A DNA stretch of 64,000 bases from Methylotuvimicrobium sp. KM2 (GTDB lineage Bacteria; Pseudomonadota; Gammaproteobacteria; Methylococcales; Methylomonadaceae). Position 1 is the first letter of the stretch. Each line of letters opens with the position of its first letter. Positions 57,563 to 64,000 of the stretch are shown in pieces. A model generated the notes under the pieces. It saw nothing but the letters and a program-made list of their open reading frames with translations, was not told the DNA's origin and did not search any database. The stretch is taken from contig NZ_CP150634.1 of the NCBI RefSeq assembly GCF_038051925.1, forward strand, positions 558,001-622,000. The letters are read 5' to 3'. The translations under genes and the position numbers were made by a program.

Positions 57563-58474
57563 ATGAAAATAGCCATAATCGGAGCCGGCCATGTCGGTTC
57601 TTCTTTAGCCTATGCTTTGGTGTTGAAGGGCTTGGGTAGTCATTTGTTGCTGGTTAACCGGGATGCGACCAAAGCGTTGGGCAATGCCTTGGATTTACAG
57701 CATACCCTGGCTTTTTGCGAACGGCCGATGCAAATAGAGGGCGGCCCGCTTGAAGAGGCGGTAGGCTGCGATATCGTCGCGATCACCGCTTCGGCGCCGA
57801 TGACAAAAGGCATGATTTCTCGTATGGAATTGGGCAAAGCCAATGTCGAGTTGTTCAAGTCGTTGATTCCAATGCTGGCCGAAAATAATCCTGAAGCTGT
57901 TTTTATTATCATCACGAACCCGGTCGATGTGATGACTTGTTGGGCTACGCGGATTTCGGAGTTGCCCCCTTCAAAAATCGTCGGCATAGGCACGCTGGTC
58001 GATTCGGCACGTTTCAGGACCCTATTATCCAAGGCCGAACAGATTCATCCCGACGATTTAAGAGCCTATATTCTCGGCGAGCACGGACCGAATCAGTTTC
58101 CGGTATTCAGCCATGCTTCGGCCGGCGGCGAACCGATAACCGATAGTCCGAGGCATAGAGAGATTTTTGAAGAGGTCAACAAGGCTGGCTTCGAGGTCTA
58201 TCGATTGAAAGGCTATACCAATTTCGCGATTGCTTCAGCCGCTTGTGAAGTCATCAGAACCATCGTTCACGATGAACACCGAACGATGCCGCTCAGTACT
58301 TGCTTCGATGATTGGCAGGGCATCAAAGACAATTGCTTCAGCATTCCGGTCGTGCTAGGTCGTTCCGGTATTATCCGATATTTACAGCCCGACTTGAACG
58401 AAATAGAACACGATGCGTTGAAGAATACGGCCAGAACGGTCCGAGCCAATATCGATAGTTTATTGTTTGGGTAG
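57563..58474 (+). CDS. Lactate/malate dehydrogenase family protein, atypical
   Basis: A 303-residue NAD(P)-type 2-hydroxyacid dehydrogenase. GAGHVGSSLAYAL is the dinucleotide loop. The catalytic His174 is in LGEHGPNQFP, with Asp147 and Arg150 in VDSARF and Arg87 in ISRMEL. Two positions differ from common LDH and MDH: the residue six before Arg87 is Thr81 instead of Gln or Arg, and the Asp that usually ends strand 2 is Asn32 in LLLVNRD. The substrate is therefore unclear and NADPH use is possible. The gene stands alone. Confidence 0.85.
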   Translation: MKIAIIGAGHVGSSLAYALVLKGLGSHLLLVNRDATKALGNALDLQHTLAFCERPMQIEGGPLEEAVGCDIVAITASAPMTKGMISRMELGKANVELFKSLIPMLAENNPEAVFIIITNPVDVMTCWATRISELPPSKIVGIGTLVDSARFRTLLSKAEQIHPDDLRAYILGEHGPNQFPVFSHASAGGEPITDSPRHREIFEEVNKAGFEVYRLKGYTNFAIASAACEVIRTIVHDEHRTMPLSTCFDDWQGIKDNCFSIPVVLGRSGIIRYLQPDLNEIEHDALKNTARTVRANIDSLLFG

Positions 58475-58572
58475 GTGAAAGATGAAAGGTGAAAGGTGAA
58501 AGGTGAAAGGTGAAAGGTGAAAGATGAAAGAGGAAAGGGGAAAGGGGAAAGGGGAAAGGGGAAAGAGGAAGG
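58474..58572. repeat. Heptanucleotide tandem repeat (GAAAGGT / GAAAGGG)
   Basis: Directly after the dehydrogenase stop, about seven units of GTGAAAG/ATGAAAG type are followed by about five of GGGAAAG type. The exact 7-base period makes copy-number change likely. A few further units (AAGATGAAGGGGGAAAGGTG) occur near 58708. Confidence 0.88.
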
Positions 58573-58579
58573 GAGTCTT

Positions 58580-58700
58580 GTGGGAGCGATCCCCAGATCA
58601 CGATTTCGAAGCCGGTAAGCTTGGGTGAATAAGAAATGGTATCGAAGTCACATGGGTCAAGGTTCCTCGTTACCGCCGCTCCAGCGTGGGAATGCATGCC
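58580..58700. repeat. Dispersed repeat fragments
   Basis: GTGGGAGCGATCCCCAGATC and AGAAATGGTATCGAAGTCAC match the unit at 21480-21560; CGCTCCAGCGTGGGAATGCAT (58679-58699) is a REP-like palindrome. Confidence 0.6.
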
Positions 58701-58734
58701 AAAGCTGAAAGATGAAGGGGGAAAGGTGGCTGAA

Positions 58735-60216
58735 TCAAATATCGTGTTCGTGGCGCAGTAGCGGTCGAATATCGAACCACGTCGCGGTAACTAGATAAGC
58801 CGTAAGGATTGCCGAAGCGCTGAGCCAGGTGTTGATAAGATAGACTTCTGTCGCGAAATGATGCGCAGCATATAATGTCAAGCCGAAGGCGATATAGCCG
58901 GTGATCTTGCCTAGCTTATAGGGTACCGGATAGTAGCGGCGCCCCAGTAGCCAGGAGATGACGACCATGAATAGATAGCACGCCAGCGTCGCCCAGGCAG
59001 AACCGTGATAGCCCCAAATCGGGATCCACCAAATATTCAGCCAGGCTGTTAACCCTGCGCCCGCCAAAGATACCCAAGCGCCCATGCCGGTGCGGTCGGT
59101 CAATTTGTACCAGATCGACAGATTGACATAGATGCCGAGCAGTAGATTTGCGATCAATAAGACCGGCACAATATCGAGGCCTTCACGGAAATCCGAGCCG
59201 ATAAAATATTGAAAGAAATCGATGAATAACGTCACGACTAGAAAAATAAACACGCCGAAGATTACAAAATAATTCATGATCAATGCATAAGACTTTTGTG
59301 CATCCTCACGTCCGGCTATGCTAAAGAAAAACGGTTCGCCAGCATAGCGGAAAGCTTGCACGAACAGGCTCATCAGAATCGATAATTTATAACAGGCGCC
59401 ATAGATACCGAGCATTTGCAGATTGGTATCCAAATCATAAGGCAGCATATATTTCAATATTGCCCGGTCGAGCATTTCGTTAACCATGCCGGCGAACCCG
59501 ATAATGACCATCGGCAATGAATAGATCAACATCGGTTTGAGTATAGTCGGGCTTAGCTGCAGGCGTATGCCGCGCAGTTGCGGAATCAGTAACAGGAATT
59601 TAAAACAACTGGCCAGCAGGTTGGCTAGGAAAATATATCCGACACCGATTGCCGGGTCGTAAATAAAACGAATCGCCGAATCCGGCCAGGCCGCAGCGAT
59701 TTTAGGACAAGCAACCAGAAAAAACAGATTGAGGCCGATGGTCAAGAAAATCTCGGTTAATTTGATGCCGGCAAAACGCCATGCCCGGTTTTCCGCGCGT
59801 AACCGCGCGAACGGCAGCGCCGTTATCGCGTCCAGAACTAGAATCGATGCAAACCAAAGAATATATTCAGGATGTTCGGCGTAATGTAGATGCTCCGCCA
59901 AAGTTTCGTTGAAAAATACGATGAACCCCAGAAAAGTCAGATTGACCAAAACTAGAAAGCTTTGCGCGCCGGCATAGACCGTCTCGTTCGAAAAATTCTG
60001 TTTATTGCGAAATCGGAAATAGCCGGTTTCAAGGCCGCCGATCAACAGTACTGCGAAGAAACCGGCATAGGCATAAAATTCCGAGACCACGCCGTATTCG
60101 CCGGTACTGAACGTATAGGTGTATAGCGGGACCAGAAGATAATTAAGAAAACGGCCGATGATGCTGCTAAGGCCGTATATTGCGGTCTGTGAAACGAGTT
60201 GACGTAATGGATTCAA
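58735..60216 (-). CDS. Polysaccharide flippase (Wzx/oligosaccharide transporter family)
   Basis: A 493-residue inner-membrane protein with 12-14 hydrophobic segments. The start MNPLRQLVSQTAIYGLSSII and NYLLVPLYTYTFSTGEYGVV match the polysaccharide transporter group of the MOP flippase superfamily, which moves lipid-linked sugars across the membrane. No glycosyltransferase is beside it, so it is an orphan in this window. It is convergent with the dehydrogenase gene. Confidence 0.9.
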   Translation of the reverse strand: MNPLRQLVSQTAIYGLSSIIGRFLNYLLVPLYTYTFSTGEYGVVSEFYAYAGFFAVLLIGGLETGYFRFRNKQNFSNETVYAGAQSFLVLVNLTFLGFIVFFNETLAEHLHYAEHPEYILWFASILVLDAITALPFARLRAENRAWRFAGIKLTEIFLTIGLNLFFLVACPKIAAAWPDSAIRFIYDPAIGVGYIFLANLLASCFKFLLLIPQLRGIRLQLSPTILKPMLIYSLPMVIIGFAGMVNEMLDRAILKYMLPYDLDTNLQMLGIYGACYKLSILMSLFVQAFRYAGEPFFFSIAGREDAQKSYALIMNYFVIFGVFIFLVVTLFIDFFQYFIGSDFREGLDIVPVLLIANLLLGIYVNLSIWYKLTDRTGMGAWVSLAGAGLTAWLNIWWIPIWGYHGSAWATLACYLFMVVISWLLGRRYYPVPYKLGKITGYIAFGLTLYAAHHFATEVYLINTWLSASAILTAYLVTATWFDIRPLLRHEHDI

Positions 60217-60298
60217 GGTCGGCGATTCGGGTTGTGACGAGCGGCCTAATATTATGGCCTAAAATTTTTCAGTTAGCAGTTAGCAGTTAGAAGGGTAG

Positions 60299-60404
60299 TA
60301 TACCAATCGCACATCAAATTTCGGCACTTCAATACCTCCTCCCTCCGGGAGAAGGCTAGGATGAGGGGGATAAAAAAACCGAAATTTGATGTGCGAACAC
60401 TATA
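60299..60404. repeat. Family-2-related short repeat, second copy
   Basis: Left end TATACCAATCGCACATCAAA, right end AAATTTGATGTGCGAACACT plus ATA, with a CCTCCCTCCGGGAG segment between. Matches the copy at 31592-31696. Confidence 0.78.
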
Positions 60405-60542
60405 TAGTAGGTGGGCAAAAATGCGGCGCAATAGCGGTTGCCAATTGCGCCATGGCTTGTTTATCGAATTTGGAAAGCGGACGTTTATTTCAGCATATTT
60501 CCAGATACGAAGCTTTTGATATCGGCGGTAGGATCGACCGAA

Positions 60543-60785
60543 TCAAGGATAGATTACCTTGGGTTGGAAATAGGCGGCCGGATATTTGGGATCGAATTCG
60601 ACTTTTGCTGCTGGCTTCGGCGCTGCAGGTTTTGTATCCGACTTTTCGGCTAACTCTTTATCGATATAAACAACTTTCGGTTGAAAATTACTGGCCGGAT
60701 ATTGATCGTCGCTGGCGGCTGAAGTCGTCATTGACGCGAAAGTGAATCCGAATGCGGCCAAGCCTAATAGGATTGTTTTGATCAT
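60543..60785 (-). CDS. Small periplasmic protein with a duplicated YPAxxFQPKVxY motif
   Basis: An 80-residue protein. A signal peptide of about 23 residues ends at SAASDD. The mature part holds YPASNFQPKVVY and, at the very end, YPAAYFQPKVIYP, separated by a Pro/Ala/Lys linker (DTKPAAPKPAAKVEF). The motif twice at the two ends suggests a repeat-binding or structural peptide. I do not recognise a family. GGAGGACC lies before the start. Confidence 0.68.
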   Translation of the reverse strand: MIKTILLGLAAFGFTFASMTTSAASDDQYPASNFQPKVVYIDKELAEKSDTKPAAPKPAAKVEFDPKYPAAYFQPKVIYP

Positions 60786-60891
60786 TATTGTATGGTCCTC
60801 CAGGTGGTGGAATATTAGTCCGCCATTATCTTGGATAGCGGGGCATAAAGGGCTACAAGTATCGGGTATTTTTCCCGGTCCTGCAACCGTG

Positions 60892-60970
60892 CAGCAATTC
60901 CCAGTTTGAGCATTCTCACTGGATTAGGGTGTGGGGTATCCCTGTTTGATCCCCAAATTGGGAATTGCTG
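60892..60970 (+). repeat. MITE-like repeat with CAGCAATTCCCAGTTTG ends, short form
   Basis: 79 bp; the ends equal those of 53748-53988, and the middle keeps only TTAGGGTGTGGGGTAT, so it looks like an internal-deletion form. Confidence 0.8.
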
Positions 60971-61009
60971 GCAACCGGAGAGGACGTTTAAAACGACTGC
61001 CGGTTAAGC

Positions 61010-61750
61010 TCATAACAGCGCTCTGATTTCAGGATGATCCTTAAGCAATTTTTGTCTGAACGCCTCAATAGCCGTCTCGTCGTCGCGTATGTCTCTCGGA
61101 ATGTCCACGCGGATTTCGCTGAGCGACTGCATCGGCGGCGGCGATAGAAATATCAGTCGGTCGGCTAACGCGATCGCTTCGCGCAAATCGTGCGTGACGA
61201 ACAAGACCGTATGCGGGCGCTGTTGCCAGAGTCCTATCAACAATTCCCTGACCTGACGCGCGGTTGGTGCATCAAGCGATACGAAAGGCTCGTCCATCAA
61301 TAGCACGTCGGGGTCGACCGCAAAGGCCCTGATAATCGAGACGCGCCGGCTCATGCCTAAAGAGAGTCGCTCAGGGTAGACATGCTGGGCCTGCGTCAAT
61401 TGCATCGTTTCGAGTAATGCGTCGACCGTTTTCGGATCGTAATCGCTGGACAAGGTCAGCGTGATATTTTCTCTTACCGTTCGCCAGGGCAGCAGACGAG
61501 GGTTTTGGAACACGTAACCGATTTTCGGCGCTTTATGCTGTTGCTCCACGCTAATTTCGCCGCTGTAATCCCGATCGAGTCCGGCGATGATGTTTAGCAG
61601 CGTAGTTTTGCCGCAGCCGGACGGCCCGACCAGACAAATGAATTCGTTACTCGGCAAGGATAGTTTTAAATCTGCAATCGCTCGGTGTAGACCGGCTTGT
61701 CCGGCTGCGGGATAACTTTTGTTGATAATGTCGACAGTAATTGCGGTCAT
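61010..61750 (-). CDS. ABC transporter ATP-binding protein (nitrate/sulfonate/taurine type)
   Basis: A 246-residue ATPase with Walker A GPSGCGKTT, Q-loop VFQNPRLLPWRTV, a signature region reading LSLGMSRRV (usually LSGGQ-like) and Walker B DVLLMDEPFVSLD. It fits the SsuB/TauB group. I chose the ATG at 61750, which overlaps the permease stop as ATGA and has AAGGTGG before it; another ATG at 61759 is possible. Confidence 0.9.
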   Translation of the reverse strand: MTAITVDIINKSYPAAGQAGLHRAIADLKLSLPSNEFICLVGPSGCGKTTLLNIIAGLDRDYSGEISVEQQHKAPKIGYVFQNPRLLPWRTVRENITLTLSSDYDPKTVDALLETMQLTQAQHVYPERLSLGMSRRVSIIRAFAVDPDVLLMDEPFVSLDAPTARQVRELLIGLWQQRPHTVLFVTHDLREAIALADRLIFLSPPPMQSLSEIRVDIPRDIRDDETAIEAFRQKLLKDHPEIRALL

Positions 61751-62508
61751 CGGCGCCACCTTCCGGCTTTTCGGTCGAGCGGTTTCAGAATGAGCAGCTC
61801 GATCATTTGAATCACTGCAACGAACGCGATTGTATAGGCCAAAATCCCTGCGACGTCGAATAATTGAAAAAACAGGTGAAGTTGGTAGCCCATGCCGTTA
61901 CTGCGGCCGAGCAGTTCGACGACGAGGATGATTTTCCAGATTAGTGCCAGACCGGAACGCGTCGCGCCCATTACAAACGGATGCAGCTGCGGCCAGATGA
62001 CATGACGCAACGTCTTGAGCTTGCTGAAACGATAGCAGCGGGCCATTTCCAGTAAATCCTTGTCAAGCGCTCGAGTGCCCTCGCGAATCGTGACGACGAC
62101 ATTCGGTAATTTGTTGATCACGACCGCAAGAATCGCGGCCGACTCGACCAGTCCGAACCAAACGTAGCAGAGAATGATCGTCACCAATGCCGGAATATTC
62201 AAAAAAATTACCAGCCAGTTGTCGAAGAAAACATCCAGTTTTTGGTTTCTGCCCAGTAAGATGCCTATTGCGCAACCGAGCAACATAGCGACCATAAAAC
62301 TCGATATTAGTCTGAGCAGTGTCATGCCCAGATGATATGGCAGTTGGCCGGATAAGGTTTCTTGCCAGAATACCTCGGCCACCGTTGCCGGCGTCGGTAG
62401 GCTATTGTCGCTGAGATAAAGAGCAAGGCCCTGCCATAGTCCTATAAAGAGCAGAATCGACAACAGATTGAGTGTTCTGGAATGGCTTAAGAATTTAGTT
62501 ATGGTCAT
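61747..62508 (-). CDS. ABC transporter permease (nitrate/sulfonate/taurine type)
   Basis: A 253-residue membrane protein with about six helices. The coupling segment reads MARCYRFSKLKTLRHVIWPQLHP, related to the EAA loop of the family. It lies between the binding-protein gene and the ATPase gene and overlaps the latter by four bases. Confidence 0.9.
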   Translation of the reverse strand: MTITKFLSHSRTLNLLSILLFIGLWQGLALYLSDNSLPTPATVAEVFWQETLSGQLPYHLGMTLLRLISSFMVAMLLGCAIGILLGRNQKLDVFFDNWLVIFLNIPALVTIILCYVWFGLVESAAILAVVINKLPNVVVTIREGTRALDKDLLEMARCYRFSKLKTLRHVIWPQLHPFVMGATRSGLALIWKIILVVELLGRSNGMGYQLHLFFQLFDVAGILAYTIAFVAVIQMIELLILKPLDRKAGRWRR

Positions 62509-62619
62509 GTTTGGATTGAGTACAGCAGCATTTCGTTGATTATGCTGCTATTGACGAAAGAGCTTCCTTTTATTAGTTCGAGTTTTTTGGTATTCCTTCA
62601 ACTCATTGACATCCTGGTA

Positions 62620-63594
62620 TTATTCTTGGTCGGCGACCCAAAAGGTGCCCGGCTGCAGGTTGTCTTCTTTTCCGGTCAGTTTGTTGCGGCTCACCGTTTT
62701 CAAAATACGGTAGATGCGGTTAGCCGCATTTTTTTCATGGCTCCCCCATCGTTTTACGGTGCCTTCGCAGTAACGCTTACGTAGTACGCTTTGAGTGTGC
62801 GTATCATCGGTTTGCGTTAACGGTAAGATTTTTTGCCAGGCTTTATCCGATTCGCATAGCAATGCGCGGGCTTGTCGGGTGGCTTGCAAAAAACCGGTCA
62901 GTGCTTGTTTATGTCGCTCGGCCCAGCTTTGTTTGAAGACATAGCCAAGAGTCGGAACCTCCTCTTCTATACCTAGTGTTTTGATCAACGCTTGACCATT
63001 GATAATTTGGCGATATCCTTGGGCTTCAAGTTTGGCGGCAAAATGCCAATATGTCATGACGGCATCAAGGCGGTTGCTGAGCATTTGCTGATTGAGTAAA
63101 GGTGGAGCGCCGTAGACCTTTTCGATAGATGAAGCGATTTCGCTATTGCCTTGTTTTTGGAAAACGGCTTGCATCAGCAACCCGTTTTTGTCGAGTTCTC
63201 CGCCGGCGATGCCTAAGCGCTTATCTTTAAGGTCGTTTAGCGTTTTGATGGGGCTGTTTTCGGTAACGACGAGCCCGCCCGAGACATTTGAGTAAGGATA
63301 AAATGAATAATCGGCGCCCATCGAGCGCAATTTCGATACCCATATCCAGTCGGAGACGATGATATCGACCGCGCCTGATTGAAGTGCGATTTTGCCGGCT
63401 TCAGGGTTGGCCAGTGGATGAATGGCCAATTTAAATTTGCCGGATTCGTCGAGTTTAGCGCTTTGTAAGGTTTGGACTTCCCAAGCTGCCGTGCCGAACT
63501 CCAAAATGCCCAGGCGGATGGTAACGGGTTCTGTGGCGAAGCTGTTAAGCGAAAACAACAAGCCAAGCCATAAAAAGTGTAATTGTTTTTTCAT
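62620..63594 (-). CDS. ABC transporter substrate-binding protein (NMT1/nitrate-taurine-like)
   Basis: A 324-residue protein with a signal peptide (ending near SFATEP). The body has the periplasmic-binding fold of the NMT1-like group: IRLGILEFGTAAWEVQTLQ, LQSGAVDIIVSDWIW, then KTLNDLKDKRLGIAGGELDK and LSNRLDAVMTYWHFAAKL. The ligand is unknown. I chose ATG 63594, preceded by AGGATGACTCC; ATG 63603 lies too close to its ribosome site. The gap of about 110 bases to the permease gene shows no terminator. Confidence 0.9.
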   Translation of the reverse strand: MKKQLHFLWLGLLFSLNSFATEPVTIRLGILEFGTAAWEVQTLQSAKLDESGKFKLAIHPLANPEAGKIALQSGAVDIIVSDWIWVSKLRSMGADYSFYPYSNVSGGLVVTENSPIKTLNDLKDKRLGIAGGELDKNGLLMQAVFQKQGNSEIASSIEKVYGAPPLLNQQMLSNRLDAVMTYWHFAAKLEAQGYRQIINGQALIKTLGIEEEVPTLGYVFKQSWAERHKQALTGFLQATRQARALLCESDKAWQKILPLTQTDDTHTQSVLRKRYCEGTVKRWGSHEKNAANRIYRILKTVSRNKLTGKEDNLQPGTFWVADQE

Positions 63595-63728
63595 TGGAGT
63601 CATCCTTTCTATTCGATAGTCAATAACCGAAACATTTTAACTCGTTTTGGTTCTGAAATGGGGCGGCTATGCTTCGCGCGGTTATGTTTGCGCTCTGCAT
63701 GGCTCTGTTGTTCGACGCTTATAGGGAA

Positions 63729-63920
63729 GTAAGGAATATGCACAAAATAACTTCTACAAGTAGTAGGCTTTGCGGAGGTTCGGTGACTCGCTTGACAGGA
63801 CGCCGTGAATACGTCCATGTAGGCTTGACGACGGCTATCCCTGCCGCCGACACCTGTCAATCGAGCCACCGAATCCCCTTCCAACAGTTGTCTAGGTTAT
63901 TTCATGCTCGTTCCTAAGCG
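63729..63920 (+). repeat. MITE-like repeat, family-1 variant, second copy
   Basis: Left end GTAAGGAATATGCACAAAAT, right end TTATTTCATGCTCGTTCCTA plus AG. The core GGACGCCGTGAATACGTCCA is uninterrupted. This is the closest relative of the copy at 47042-47229. The stretch from 63921 to the window end has no supported gene. Confidence 0.8.
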
Positions 63921-64000
63921 GTAGACTGCGTCTGGAACCGGCAGTCGAGAGCAAAGCACTAAAACAGACTGTGAGCCGTATTGTGATAATATTGCCACAT

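Noticed and set aside
58474-58572. Possible CRISPR or regulatory iteron
   Set aside because: The 7-base period without spacers fits a simple tandem repeat; there is no replication gene nearby.

Overview
The window looks like part of the chromosome of a gammaproteobacterial (type I) methanotroph of the Methylomicrobium/Methylotuvimicrobium kind. The main evidence is a complete pmoC-pmoA-pmoB operon for particulate methane monooxygenase at 34.1-37.1 kb, in which all the copper-ligand histidines I could check are present. The housekeeping genes (tgt-yajC-secD-secF, ndk, rlmN-pilW-hisS, yfgM-bamB-der, metH) have typical gammaproteobacterial arrangements. Genus is inference; no rRNA or tRNA gene was seen.

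Layout. 0-5 kb: a MoxR ATPase / DUF58 / transglutaminase (TgpA-like) set, split by about 800 bp of repeats. 5-13 kb: a GH57 glycoside hydrolase on the minus strand, a small lipoprotein, an aldo/keto reductase, an MIF-like tautomerase, and a P-II-like protein directly before a KefB-type cation/proton antiporter. 13-25 kb: housekeeping runs for tRNA modification, Sec translocation, outer-membrane assembly and translation. 25-31 kb: a signalling block of globin-coupled PAS histidine kinase, Rcp1-like single-domain response regulator, REC-GGDEF-EAL protein with a damaged EAL site, and REC-PAS-GGDEF-EAL protein with an intact one. 31-43 kb: YjbQ, a DUF411 protein, pmoCAB, a repeat-filled gap holding a 38-residue lipoprotein, an HTTM-DCC fusion protein, a 43-residue membrane protein with its own strong promoter and terminator, and two unknown envelope proteins. 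43-54 kb: metH, yqhA, a glutaredoxin-like gene, an IS1634-type transposase, a cupin, a DUF2058 protein, a Ca/Na-type antiporter and alanine dehydrogenase. 54-64 kb: a coiled-coil protein paired with a membrane protein, an atypical lactate/malate dehydrogenase, a polysaccharide flippase, a small periplasmic protein and an ABC importer of unknown substrate.

The second theme is repeats. Nearly every long intergenic gap holds MITE-like or REP-like palindromes. Two larger families share a core (GGACGCCGTGAATACGTCC). A 65-bp element with ends CCCAGCACCTAAAT sits inside that core in many copies, flanked by TGAA or TAAA duplications, and in places it is itself interrupted. One region is three layers deep. 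These repeats generate many false small ORFs, which I left out.

How the genes may work together: pMMO synthesis is the dominant metabolic function. The DUF411 protein and the small unknown membrane and lipoproteins around pmo are candidates for copper or membrane adaptation, but this is inference from position. The globin kinase block is a plausible gas or redox sensor feeding c-di-GMP. The most promising undescribed items are the 43-residue membrane protein near pmo, the HTTM-DCC fusion, the SPFH-like coiled-coil/membrane pair, and the nested repeat system.
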